Origin: Prescottella agglutinans
GTDB taxonomy: Bacteria; Actinomycetota; Actinomycetes; Mycobacteriales; Mycobacteriaceae
NCBI RefSeq assembly: GCF_004011865.1
Contig: NZ_RKLP01000012.1
Coordinates: forward strand, 1 to 64,000
DNA: 64,000 bases
Reading direction: 5' to 3'
Position numbers and translations under genes: made by a program. Each line of letters opens with the position of its first letter. The stretch's first letter is position 1. This document shows positions 8,364-15,826 of this stretch, piece by piece. The notes under the pieces were generated by a model. The model was not told where the DNA came from. It searched no databases and saw only the letters and a program-made list of their open reading frames with translations.

Positions 8364-8792
8364 ATGAGCCACTGCGTCTTCTGCGCCATCATCGCGGGCG
8401 AGGCCGAGTCCAGCGTCGTCTACGACGACGAGCACACGATCGTGTTCATGGACATCCGGCCGTTCACGCCCGGTCATCTGCTCGTGGTGCCCAAGACGCA
8501 CGCCGCGAACCTGGCCGAGCTCGATCCCGCCGACGGCGGTCGCCTCTTCCAGGTGGGGCAGCGGGTGGCCGCGGCGGTGCGGGAGAGCACGGTGGCTGCG
8601 GACGGGATCAACTTCTTCCTCGCCGACGGTGTGGCGGCCGGCCAGGAAGTGTTCCACGTACACCTGCACGTGGTGCCGCGGACCGCCGGCGACGGGTTCG
8701 GTCTGCGTGGGCGACCCGGCGCGGCGCCGCGGCCCGACCTCGACTACCTGGCGGGCTCGATCCGCGGACGGCTCGGTGCCCAGGATGCGTGA
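8364..8792 (+). CDS. HIT-family nucleotide hydrolase/transferase
   Basis: 142 residues. N-terminal CVFCAIIAGE is the usual HIT opening, and the catalytic histidine triad is HVHLHVV (His98, 100, 102), with His102 expected next to the nucleotidyl intermediate. Members hydrolyse adenosine 5'-phosphoramidates or AP4A-like substrates in the cytoplasm. The length matches the family. The C-terminal end overlaps or abuts the next gene, suggesting cotranscription, although no shared pathway is obvious. It is a housekeeping-type protein with an unknown physiological substrate. Confidence 0.93.
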   Translation: MSHCVFCAIIAGEAESSVVYDDEHTIVFMDIRPFTPGHLLVVPKTHAANLAELDPADGGRLFQVGQRVAAAVRESTVAADGINFFLADGVAAGQEVFHVHLHVVPRTAGDGFGLRGRPGAAPRPDLDYLAGSIRGRLGAQDA

Positions 8793-9801
8793 CGTGACCA
8801 CCACACCACCCCAACTGCATCGACGCTTCCCGGAACTCGTCGACTCCCTTCCGCACGTCCGCCTCGGGGAATCGCCCACCCCGGTCCGGAGGCTCGAGGG
8901 ACTCGGAACCCGAAACCGGATCTGGCTCAAGGACGACAGCGTGTACGGGTTCGGCGGCTGGGGCGGCAACAAGGTGCGCAAGCTCGAGTGGATCATCCCG
9001 GACGTGATCGCCCGCAAGTCCAAGCGCATCATCACCGTCGGCGGCCTCGGCACCAACTGGGGCCTGGCGACGGCGGTGTACGCCAAGCAGTTCGGTATCG
9101 AGACCGCCGTGGCCCTGATCGACCAGCCGGTGGACGACCATGTCCGTGCTCAGCTCGGGCGGTTGGAGCGATCCGGCGCCGCGCTGCACTTCACCAGGAA
9201 CAAGTTCCGCACCTTCGCGGCCGCGCCGTTCCTGATGCTCCGCAACGTCCGTGGTGGCCGGCTGCCGTACTACCTGCCACCGGGCGGGTCCTCGCCACTG
9301 GGCGCGCTCGGCTATGTCGAGGTGGGACTGGAGTTGGGTGCGCAGGTGGAGGCCGGCGAGATCCCGGAGCCGGCCCAGATCGTCGCCCCGGTCGGGTCCG
9401 GCGGAACCGTCGCGGGGCTGTTGCTCGGTCTGCAACTGGCCGGCCTGCGCACCGGTGTCGTCGCGGTCGTCGTCAACGACACCCTGCCGCTCGGTCCACG
9501 CGAGATCCGCGACCTCGCCGGTCGCACCGAATCGCTGCTGCGTCGACGGGGCGCGAAGTTCGACGACATCGATCTCGACGAGGCCGAGCTCACGGTGACC
9601 CGTGAATACCTCGGTCCCGGATACGGGTACGCCACCGCGGAGGGGCGAGCGGCACAGCGCGTCGGCACCGAGTACGACGTCCCCCTCGACCCGGTCTACA
9701 CCGCGAAGACGTTCGCGGGCCTGCTCGAGATCGAGGCCAAGTCGAGGGGAGACGACCGGCCGATAGTCATGCTCGACACCTTCGGTCCGCGCCCGGACTG
9801 A
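8785..9801 (+). CDS. PLP-dependent D-cysteine desulfhydrase/ACC-deaminase-like enzyme
   Basis: 338 residues from ATG 8785 (overlaps HIT by 8 nt); a GTG three codons later at 8794 is an equal alternative. The fold-type II PLP signature is visible: GGNKVRKLEWI carries the expected PLP lysine in a GxNKxRKL context, GGLGTNWGLATA follows as the substrate loop, and VGSGGTVAGLLLG is the glycine-rich phosphate-binding turn. These motifs place it with D-cysteine desulfhydrase and 1-aminocyclopropane-1-carboxylate deaminase. The probable reaction is beta-elimination or deamination of a small amino acid. The exact substrate cannot be told from sequence. Confidence 0.85.
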   Translation: MRDVTTTPPQLHRRFPELVDSLPHVRLGESPTPVRRLEGLGTRNRIWLKDDSVYGFGGWGGNKVRKLEWIIPDVIARKSKRIITVGGLGTNWGLATAVYAKQFGIETAVALIDQPVDDHVRAQLGRLERSGAALHFTRNKFRTFAAAPFLMLRNVRGGRLPYYLPPGGSSPLGALGYVEVGLELGAQVEAGEIPEPAQIVAPVGSGGTVAGLLLGLQLAGLRTGVVAVVVNDTLPLGPREIRDLAGRTESLLRRRGAKFDDIDLDEAELTVTREYLGPGYGYATAEGRAAQRVGTEYDVPLDPVYTAKTFAGLLEIEAKSRGDDRPIVMLDTFGPRPD

Positions 9802-9892
9802 CCACCGCGCACTACCGCCTCGGCGGACGCGGTTGGTGGACACCTGTACAGAAATCGCCGCCGAAACCGCCCGGACATGCGGCACCGCGTGG

Positions 9893-9906
9893 TAGAACAC
9901 GTTCCA
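9893..9906 (+). promoter_or_regulatory. KstR-type operator upstream of the steroid reductase-like gene
   Basis: TAGAACACGTTCCA matches the mycobacterial KstR consensus TnnAACnnGTTnnA at every fixed position. It lies 74 bp before the start of the 5-alpha-reductase-like gene. KstR represses cholesterol-degradation genes until bound by a cholesterol-derived CoA thioester. Function here is inferred from the motif and the matching gene type. Confidence 0.7.
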
Positions 9907-9979
9907 GTTAGTTGCATGTCCGTGGTGGGCGCGGCCGAGTGGCCAGTGCTGTGCCGACCGCGCCCACCGAAGGATTTCG

Positions 9980-10771
9980 ATGCACTGGTACACCGGTAAC
10001 ACCGTCTACGACTCCGTCCTGACCTGCGCGTTCGCCTTCGCGGCGTTCGTGATCATCGGCGGGTTCTTTGCGCAGAGTTCGTACGGCCGCTTCTCGTCGA
10101 CGAATCTCGGCTTCAACCTGAACCCGAAGCTCGGGTGGTGGCTCATGGAGATCCCCGCGACCGTCGTGTTCGCGATCTTCTACCTCACCGGCCCGAACCG
10201 GTTCGAGCCCACGTCGATGGTGCTCGCCGCGGTGTGGCTGCTGCACTACGCCAACCGGGGATGGTTCTTCCCGCTGTCGATCCGGCAGGTTCCGGGCAAG
10301 CGCAGCACTTTCAACATCTCGGTGATCGCGATGGGCGTGATCGTCACTTCGATGCACGGCTACCTCAACGGTGCGTTCTTCAGCCACGACTACATGAACC
10401 AGTACGACACCGCGTGGCTCACCGATCCGCGGTTCCTCGTCGGCCTGGTGGTCTACCTGTGCGGCTTCGCTCTGTTGGTGAACTCCGAGTCGATCGTCCG
10501 CAACCTGCGGGACAAGAAGAATCCGGGTGCCACCGAGTACCGCGTCCCCATGGGTGGCGGATTCCGATTCGTCTCCAGCCCTGCATATCTCGGCGAGCTG
10601 ATCGCCTGGGCCGGGTTCGCGCTGCTCACCTGGTCGCTCGCCGGCGTCGTCATTTTCCTCATCACCGCGGGCAACCTCATCCCGCGAGCACTCGCCACGC
10701 ACAAGTGGTACCAGGAGAAGTTCGACGAGTACCCGAGCGACCGCAAGGCGCTCGTCCCCGGCGTCGTCTGA
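9980..10771 (+). CDS. 3-oxo-5-alpha-steroid 4-dehydrogenase-like (steroid 5-alpha-reductase family) membrane enzyme
   Basis: 263 residues with about six hydrophobic segments (near 14-30, 55-72, 80-95, 112-126, 154-172 and 205-235). The C-terminal signature of the family is clear: RALATHKWYQEKFDEYP followed by RKALVPGVV, plus the FRFVSSPAYLGELIAWAGFA segment that binds NADPH in the family. It is expected to reduce a delta4-3-ketosteroid or similar enone in the membrane using NADPH. A KstR-type box sits 74 bp upstream, linking it to the sterol regulon. A convergent hairpin separates it from the ALDH genes. Confidence 0.88.
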   Translation: MHWYTGNTVYDSVLTCAFAFAAFVIIGGFFAQSSYGRFSSTNLGFNLNPKLGWWLMEIPATVVFAIFYLTGPNRFEPTSMVLAAVWLLHYANRGWFFPLSIRQVPGKRSTFNISVIAMGVIVTSMHGYLNGAFFSHDYMNQYDTAWLTDPRFLVGLVVYLCGFALLVNSESIVRNLRDKKNPGATEYRVPMGGGFRFVSSPAYLGELIAWAGFALLTWSLAGVVIFLITAGNLIPRALATHKWYQEKFDEYPSDRKALVPGVV

Positions 10772-10777
10772 ACCGGG

Positions 10778-10844
10778 CCGCTCCCGCGTCCACGTTGACC
10801 TCCCGCCCCCGTAATCGCGCGGGCGGGAAGTCGGTCGGGAGCGG
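10778..10844. terminator. Nested bidirectional hairpin between convergent genes
   Basis: The outer arms CCGCTCCCG (10778-10786) and CGGGAGCGG (10836-10844) enclose inner arms CCCGCCC (10802-10808) and GGGCGGG (10821-10827). It sits exactly between the convergent reductase and aldehyde dehydrogenase genes. There is no U-tract, so termination efficiency is uncertain. Confidence 0.5.
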
Positions 10845-10868
10845 GAGGGCTGGCGGGCCGTTTGGTCG

Positions 10869-12293
10869 TCAGGCCCGGTACAGCCGCCGGATCAGCTTCC
10901 GCGCCCGGTCGGTGTAGGGCGGGTAGACGAATCGGGGATCGGGCTTGAACGGCTTGAGCAGCACAGCCTTTCGGTGACTCGCTTCCTCGAATCCGGACCT
11001 GCCCTTGTAGCGCCCCATCCCGCTGGCTCCTACACCGCCGAACGGTAACTGGGACGCCAGGTGGTGGTAGACGAGGTGGTTGACCACCGCTCCGCCGGAG
11101 CTGACCTCGGCGAGCACTCGGTGGCGGGTCCGCGCCGATTTCGTGAAGACATAGGCGGCCAGGGGTTTCGGTCGCGCGTTGACGAAGCGGATCGCCTCGT
11201 CCAGTGAGTCGACGGTGAGCACCGGCAGGATCGGTCCGAATGTCTCCTCCCGCATGAGGGGTTCGTCGGGGCTCGGGTCGACCAGCACGGTGGGCTCGAT
11301 CGTCAGCGTGGCCGGATCGGAACCGCCCCCGAGCGCAACCGTCGCCTCGGTGCTTTCGAGATACCCGGCCAGCCTCTCGAACTGGCGCTCGTCGATGATT
11401 CGGAGGCCCCGCGGAGATCCGTCCGAGCGGAACTCCTCGAGACTGTGGACCAGTCGATCGACCAGCTCGTCCCGGACGGTGCGGGCTGCCAATACGTAGT
11501 CCGCCGCCAGGCAGGTCTGTCCCGAATTGAGCACCTTCGTCCATGCGATGCGACGAGCGGTGGCGGCGAGGTCCGCGTCCTCCATCACGATCGCAGGGTT
11601 CCTGCCGCCGAGTTCGAGGGTCACCGGGGTCAGGTGCGGTGCCGCCCCGGCGAGTATCTTCCGGCCGATTTCGGTGCCGCCGGTGAAGAACGCGTGGTCG
11701 AAACCCTGTGCGAGCAGGGCTTGGGTGGTGTGGCCGTCGCCCTCGACCACCGCGACGGCCTCGGCGTCGAGGTACTCGGGGATGAGTCGTGCCAGCAGCC
11801 GCGACGACGCGGGGGCCAGCTCCGACGGCTTGACGACGGCGCAGTTCCCCGCCGACACGGCGGCGACCAGCGGTTCCAGGGTGACCGAGAGCGGAGCGTT
11901 CCAGGCCCCGATGACGAGTACCAGTCCCAGCGGCTCGTACTGCACCCACCCCAGCGCGGGCATCTGCGTCAACGACAGTAGACGCGGGCGATTGCGCATC
12001 CATCGGCGCACCCGCTTGCGTGCGTGGGCGGCCTCGATCTTGGTGGGGAGGATGTCGAGCAACCAGGATTCGAAGGCGTCGCGTCCGAGATCCTTTGCGA
12101 GGGCGCGGGTGATCTCGTCCTCGCGCTCGTCCAACATGCGCTCGATACCGCGCAACTGCTCGATCCGCCACTGCGCGGGCCGGGTTCGTCCACTGGCGTG
12201 TACCCGTCGCAGTCTGGCGACGACGCCGGCGATCGCGTCGGCGGGGGTGGTGTCCGAATCGATTGCACCGGTTTCTACCTGATGGGTGGTCAT
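10869..12293 (-). CDS. Aldehyde dehydrogenase, ALDH3 type (copy 1)
   Basis: 474 residues. It has the cofactor/catalytic loop VTLELGGRNPAIV with the general-base Glu, the active-site cysteine in NSGQTCLAAD, the EETFGPILPV segment, and the C-terminal PPYTDRARKLIRRLY typical of class 3 (fatty/aromatic) aldehyde dehydrogenases. It oxidises an aldehyde to a carboxylate with NAD(P). The protein is closely similar along its whole length to the next gene upstream, and about 85 bp of 5' flank are also duplicated. A GGAG about 10 nt before ATG 12293 is the likely ribosome site. Substrate unknown. Confidence 0.93.
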   Translation of the reverse strand: MTTHQVETGAIDSDTTPADAIAGVVARLRRVHASGRTRPAQWRIEQLRGIERMLDEREDEITRALAKDLGRDAFESWLLDILPTKIEAAHARKRVRRWMRNRPRLLSLTQMPALGWVQYEPLGLVLVIGAWNAPLSVTLEPLVAAVSAGNCAVVKPSELAPASSRLLARLIPEYLDAEAVAVVEGDGHTTQALLAQGFDHAFFTGGTEIGRKILAGAAPHLTPVTLELGGRNPAIVMEDADLAATARRIAWTKVLNSGQTCLAADYVLAARTVRDELVDRLVHSLEEFRSDGSPRGLRIIDERQFERLAGYLESTEATVALGGGSDPATLTIEPTVLVDPSPDEPLMREETFGPILPVLTVDSLDEAIRFVNARPKPLAAYVFTKSARTRHRVLAEVSSGGAVVNHLVYHHLASQLPFGGVGASGMGRYKGRSGFEEASHRKAVLLKPFKPDPRFVYPPYTDRARKLIRRLYRA

Positions 12294-12378
12294 GGCTGTC
12301 AGCTCCGTTGCAGTTGCACGGCTGTCTCAGTGCGTGCCGACACGTGACGTGGGTCGGCCCGTTGACGGGTAGCGAGCC
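12291..12378 (-). repeat. Duplicated 5' flank, copy 1
   Basis: The sequence beginning CATGGCTGTCAGCTCCGT and including GCAGTTGCAC, GCTGTCTCA and GTGGGTCGGCC recurs with small differences at 13822-13910. It holds the start codon, ribosome site and presumably the promoter of copy 1. Confidence 0.85.
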
Positions 12379-12405
12379 TCCTCGATGTCGTCGAGCCGGG
12401 CCCTA

Positions 12406-13824
12406 TCAAGGTCGGTACAGCCGTCGCATCAGCTTCCGTGCGCGGTCGGTGTAGGGCGGGTAGGCGATCCGGAAATCGGGCGTGAACGGCTTGACCAGCA
12501 CCGCCTTTCGATGGCTGAGTTCGTCGAACCCCCACTTGCCGTGGTACCGCCCCATCCCGCTGGCTCCGACACCTCCGAACGGCAGCTGGGGCGCAACGCG
12601 CTGGTAGACGAGATGATTGACCACCGCGCCGCCGGAGCTGACTTCGGACAGGACCCTGCGGGCGGTCCGGGTGGACTTCGTGAAGACATGGGCGGCCAGG
12701 GGTTTCGGTCGCGCGTTGACGAAGGCGATCGCCTCGTCCAGCGAGTCGACGGCGAGCACCGGCAGGATCGGCCCGAAGATCTCCTCCCGCATGACCGGTT
12801 CGTCGAGGCTCGGGTCCACCAGCACGGTGGGCTCGATCGTCAGCGAGGCTCGATCGGAGCCGCCACCGCGCGCAACCGTCGCCTCGGTGCTCTCGAGGTA
12901 CCCGGCGAGACGGTCGAACTGACGCTCGTTGATGATTCGCACGCCCCGTCCTGGTGGATCCGCCTGGAACTCGTTGATGCTGCGGACTATTCGATCGACC
13001 AGCTCGTCCCGGACGGTCCGCTCGACCAGCACGTAGTCCGCCGCGATGCAGGACTGGCCGGAGTTGAACATCTTTGTCCACGCGATGCGACGAGCGGTGA
13101 CGGCGAGGTTCGCGTCCTTCATCACGATCGCCGGATTCTTGCCTCCGAGTTCGAGGGTCAACGGCGTCAGATGCGGCGCCGCCCCCGCCATGATCTTCCG
13201 GCCGATCTCGGTCCCGCCGGTGAAGACCGCGTGATCGAGGCCCTGCGCGAGCAGGGTCTGGGTGGCGCGCCCGTCTCCCTCGACCACGGCGACGGCCTCG
13301 GCGTCGAGGTACTCGGGCAGGAGCCGGGCCAGCACGCGCGACGATGCGGGCACCAGCTCCGACGGTTTGATCACTGCACAGTTTCCCGCCGCCACGGCGG
13401 CGATCAGCGGTCCGAGCGTGATTGTCAGCGGAACGTTCCACGCCCCGATGATCAGCACCACCCCGAGTGGTTCGTACTGCACCCATCCCAGTGCCGGCAT
13501 CTGGTGCAGTGGCAGTGGCCGCGGCCTGCTGCGCATCCACCGGCGCACGTGTTTGCGTGCGTAGGCGGCCTCGAGCTTGGTGTCGAGGATGTCGAGCATC
13601 CAGGACTCGAAGGCGTCTCGCCCGAGATCCTCGGCGAGGGCGCGGGTGATCTCACCCTCGCGTTCGTCGAGCATTCGTTCGATGCCGCGCAGTTGTTCGA
13701 TCCGCCACTGCGCGGGTCTGGTGCGTCCGCTCGCGTGGACCTCTCGTAACCCGGCGACGACGGCAGCTACGCCGTCGGTGGTGTCCGAATCGATGGCACC
13801 GGTTTCTACCTGATCGGTGGTCAT
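12406..13824 (-). CDS. Aldehyde dehydrogenase, ALDH3 type (copy 2)
   Basis: 472 residues from ATG 13824; the first residues (MTTDQVETGAIDSDTT) align with the start of copy 1, which fixes the start against an upstream in-frame ATG at 13932. It has VTLELGG-type loop residues (LTLELGGKNPAIV), the catalytic cysteine in NSGQSCIAAD and the ALDH3-like tail PPYTDRARKLMRRLY. It differs from copy 1 mainly in conservative substitutions, and the linker after SDTT is shorter. Both copies keep all catalytic residues, so they may differ in substrate range or regulation. It lies 112 bp upstream of copy 1 on the same strand. Confidence 0.93.
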   Translation of the reverse strand: MTTDQVETGAIDSDTTDGVAAVVAGLREVHASGRTRPAQWRIEQLRGIERMLDEREGEITRALAEDLGRDAFESWMLDILDTKLEAAYARKHVRRWMRSRPRPLPLHQMPALGWVQYEPLGVVLIIGAWNVPLTITLGPLIAAVAAGNCAVIKPSELVPASSRVLARLLPEYLDAEAVAVVEGDGRATQTLLAQGLDHAVFTGGTEIGRKIMAGAAPHLTPLTLELGGKNPAIVMKDANLAVTARRIAWTKMFNSGQSCIAADYVLVERTVRDELVDRIVRSINEFQADPPGRGVRIINERQFDRLAGYLESTEATVARGGGSDRASLTIEPTVLVDPSLDEPVMREEIFGPILPVLAVDSLDEAIAFVNARPKPLAAHVFTKSTRTARRVLSEVSSGGAVVNHLVYQRVAPQLPFGGVGASGMGRYHGKWGFDELSHRKAVLVKPFTPDFRIAYPPYTDRARKLMRRLYRP

Positions 13825-13910
13825 GGCTGTCAGCTCCGTCGTGCAGTTGCACAGCTGTCTCACTGCGGCCGACGCGTGATGTGGGTCGGCCGGTTCACGG
13901 GATGTGGTGC
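13822..13910 (-). repeat. Duplicated 5' flank, copy 2
   Basis: This is the counterpart of 12291-12378, sharing CATGGCTGTCAGCTCCGT, TGCAGTTGCAC, GCTGTCTCA and GTGGGTCGGCC. The similarity fades after about 85 bp, marking the upstream edge of the tandem duplication. Confidence 0.85.
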
Positions 13911-13971
13911 ACCCGAACATGCCTGTGATCAAGCCTGGTCGCTGGTCGGGCGACCGTCAAGCCCCCCGAAC

Positions 13972-14265
13972 TCAGTCGTTACGTGCCCGGTCCGCGTGCC
14001 CCAGATCGCGGTCCGGTACGACGGCGTCGCGCACCAGCTTCTTGAGCGTCACGATGTCGGGAAAACCGCCGTCACGCTTGCGATCCCACACCACGTCCTC
14101 ACCGGCGGTGACGTGGAAGATGCCGCCGGTGCCGGGGATCAGGGCCACCTCGCCGAGATCGGTTCCGAAGGTGTTCAGCAGTTCCTGGGCCATCCAGCCG
14201 GCGCGGAGCAGCCAGTTGCACTGTGTGCAATACGTGATGGTGACGCGGGGCACGGTGGTCGTCAT
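13972..14265 (-). CDS. Rdx/SelW-SelT-family thioredoxin-like protein
   Basis: 97 residues opening with a beta strand and the redox motif YCTQCNW (CxxC), then LLRAGWMAQELLNTFG and the downstream pattern GTGGIFHVTAGEDVVWDRK-GGFPD, the usual layout of the selenoprotein W/Rdx family in its Cys form. It probably takes part in thiol redox chemistry in the cytoplasm; the partner is unknown. ATG 14265 overlaps the stop of the preceding TetR gene (ATGA), so it is translationally coupled to two regulators, an unusual context for this family. Confidence 0.85.
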   Translation of the reverse strand: MTTTVPRVTITYCTQCNWLLRAGWMAQELLNTFGTDLGEVALIPGTGGIFHVTAGEDVVWDRKRDGGFPDIVTLKKLVRDAVVPDRDLGHADRARND

Positions 14266-14894
14266 GACTCCATGGTCGCAGACGCTTCGGTGTCTGCAAT
14301 TCCGATCGCATTCAGCCAGAGGATGGTCAACTCCTCCGCAGCGTCGTGCAGGTCTGGCGCCTCGCCGAACACGAACCAGATGTAGGCGCACCGTTCGGTC
14401 ATGGCGCCGAGCATCGACGCGGTCGCGTCGATGTCGAGGTTCGCGTCGATGAGCCCCTCGTCCTGCCAACGGGCGAAGGCGCGTCGGGTCCGGCCGTGGT
14501 AGTACCGCCGTCGGTCGGTCAGGGCGCGGCGCGCCTCCGGGCTGGACAGTGCCGCCTCGCCGAGAACCTTCCAGAAGTCGGCGTTACGTTGAAACGCTTC
14601 GAGATACAGGAGGTTGGTCTCCGCAATGCGGGCTCGCGGTCGATCCGCGCCGACTCCGGGGGAGGACAGCTCGCCGTAAACCTCGTCCTCGACTTCGACG
14701 ATCAGATCCTTGAACAGTTCGTTCTTGTCCGTGAAGTAGCGATAGAACGTGCCTACGGAGACACCGGCTTCGGTGGTGACGTCCGCGACCCGCGTCTGGT
14801 GGAATCCTCGATCCGAGAAGACGCGGCGAGCCGCGCGCAGGAGCGTGCGACGGGTACGCATTCCTTGGCGAGTGATTGCCGTCCTGTCGCTCAC
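14262..14894 (-). CDS. TetR-family regulator A (second of a tandem pair)
   Basis: 210 residues from GTG 14894, which overlaps the stop of the upstream TetR (GTGA). The DNA-binding domain reads LLRAARRVFSDRGFHQTRV, then DVTTEAGVSVGTFYRYFTDK as the helix-turn-helix and its C-cap. The C-terminal ligand domain (about 80-205) is helical, with AFQRNADFWKVLGEAAL and a Trp/Phe-rich stretch near AYIWFVFGEAP. It is similar to regulator B through the C-terminal domain (both have a cysteine-aromatic stretch at the same place), so the two likely arose by duplication. Probable regulator of the divergent catabolic cluster. Confidence 0.9.
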   Translation of the reverse strand: MSDRTAITRQGMRTRRTLLRAARRVFSDRGFHQTRVADVTTEAGVSVGTFYRYFTDKNELFKDLIVEVEDEVYGELSSPGVGADRPRARIAETNLLYLEAFQRNADFWKVLGEAALSSPEARRALTDRRRYYHGRTRRAFARWQDEGLIDANLDIDATASMLGAMTERCAYIWFVFGEAPDLHDAAEELTILWLNAIGIADTEASATMES

Positions 14895-15520
14895 TGTGCC
14901 TGTCCTTCGGTGCGGGAACTGCGGAGCACTCGGCACCACAGGTCTGTCAGTTGGTCCACCGCGGCGTCGATCGCGGGCGTGCCTTCCTCGAGCACGAACC
15001 ACTGGAAGGCGCATTGCTCGGTCGTGGCGACAAGCGCCAGCGCGGTGACGTCCGCGGAGACACCGGGGCTGACCAGCCCGGCGTCGACCCAGGTACAGAC
15101 CGTGTCCTGCACCTGCGCGACGTAGACCTCTCGACGTGCGGCGAGCATCCGACTGATGCCGCGATTACCGAGAGCCGCCTGCTCGACGCGTCTCCAGAAC
15201 GGCGCGTGGCTCCCGAATTGCTCGAGGTAGTGCCTCGCATTCGTGCACACCCACTCCCGGACGCCGTCCGTCGGGGACCAAGGCGCCGGCATGATCGCGG
15301 CATCCAACTCGTCGAGCATCGCTTCGAAGACGAGTTCCTTCGAATCGAAGTACGTGTAGAAGCTCCCCGATGCGACCCCCGCAGCCTCGGTGATGTCGGT
15401 GATCCGAGTGTCGAAGAAGCCGCGCTCGATGAAGACGTCTCGGGCAGCCGTCACGATGAGAGTTCTCGTCGGCGTCGATCCTGCGGATTCGACCGCCCGG
15501 GAGCTGCGCTTGTTTTCCAT
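14891..15520 (-). CDS. TetR-family regulator B (first of a tandem pair)
   Basis: 209 residues starting at ATG 15520. The helix-turn-helix region is IVTAARDVFIERGFFDTRI followed by DITEAAGVASGSFYTYFDSK. The C-terminal part has HYLEQFGSHAPFWRRVEQAAL and QCAFQWFVLEEG, paralleling regulator A. It is the first gene of a three-gene coupled operon (tetR-tetR-rdx) divergent from the SDR/ABC/aminotransferase cluster, with about 300 bp between them carrying at least two palindromes. The two regulators may act as a heterodimer or respond to two different intermediates. Confidence 0.9.
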   Translation of the reverse strand: MENKRSSRAVESAGSTPTRTLIVTAARDVFIERGFFDTRITDITEAAGVASGSFYTYFDSKELVFEAMLDELDAAIMPAPWSPTDGVREWVCTNARHYLEQFGSHAPFWRRVEQAALGNRGISRMLAARREVYVAQVQDTVCTWVDAGLVSPGVSADVTALALVATTEQCAFQWFVLEEGTPAIDAAVDQLTDLWCRVLRSSRTEGQAQ

Positions 15521-15690
15521 TCCCCGCCCTGGGTTTGCGCCCCTCGTAGCGGGGCGTGGTCTGTTGCCGGAGCCCGATATTACTCGGTGGTTGCCTCCGT
15601 GGCGCGCAGCCGGGTTGGCTGTAGGTGAGCGACTATTCAGTGTCGACCGCGACCTCCGTTCAAACCCTGTTCGGGACGCTTTCTCCCTCG

Positions 15691-15702
15691 AACATCGATG
15701 TT
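15691..15702. promoter_or_regulatory. Perfect 12-bp palindrome, candidate TetR site
   Basis: AACATCGATGTT lies in the divergent regulatory region, 136 bp before the SDR start and 171 bp upstream of regulator B. Candidate binding site for one of the two TetR proteins; no second copy was found. Confidence 0.4.
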
Positions 15703-15751
15703 TAGCACAGTAATTCGTAGAAGAGCGCGGGATCTGCTCGAATCCGCCAAG

Positions 15752-15783
15752 TCGTTGACAACGATCGAATCCAGGTGGATAGT
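15752..15783 (+). promoter_or_regulatory. Promoter with overlapping operator for the SDR/ABC catabolic cluster
   Basis: TTGACA (15755-15760) and GATAGT (15778-15783) are separated by 17 nt. The -35 box lies inside the perfect inverted repeat TCGTTG-A-CAACGA (15752-15764). Transcription would begin near 15790 and serve GTG 15827. Control by a TetR of the adjacent pair is inference. Confidence 0.6.
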
Positions 15784-15826
15784 CGCCTCACCTGAATGGT
15801 TCTTCAATCGCTTGGTGGCACTGGAT

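Larger units (their letters stand above)
15521..15826. other. Divergent regulatory region between the tetR pair and the SDR cluster
   Basis: There is no gene in this roughly 306-bp stretch. It holds the palindrome AACATCGATGTT, a TTGACA/GATAGT promoter with an overlapping inverted repeat, and a GC-rich hairpin GCCCCTCGTAGCGGGGC near 15537-15553. An open frame running through it from 15698 uses non-typical codons and is not considered coding. Confidence 0.6.

Noticed and set aside
12385..13749. 454-codon plus-strand frame across ALDH copy 2
   Set aside because: A similar shadow appears over copy 1; it exists because the two real genes are alike, not because a gene is conserved.
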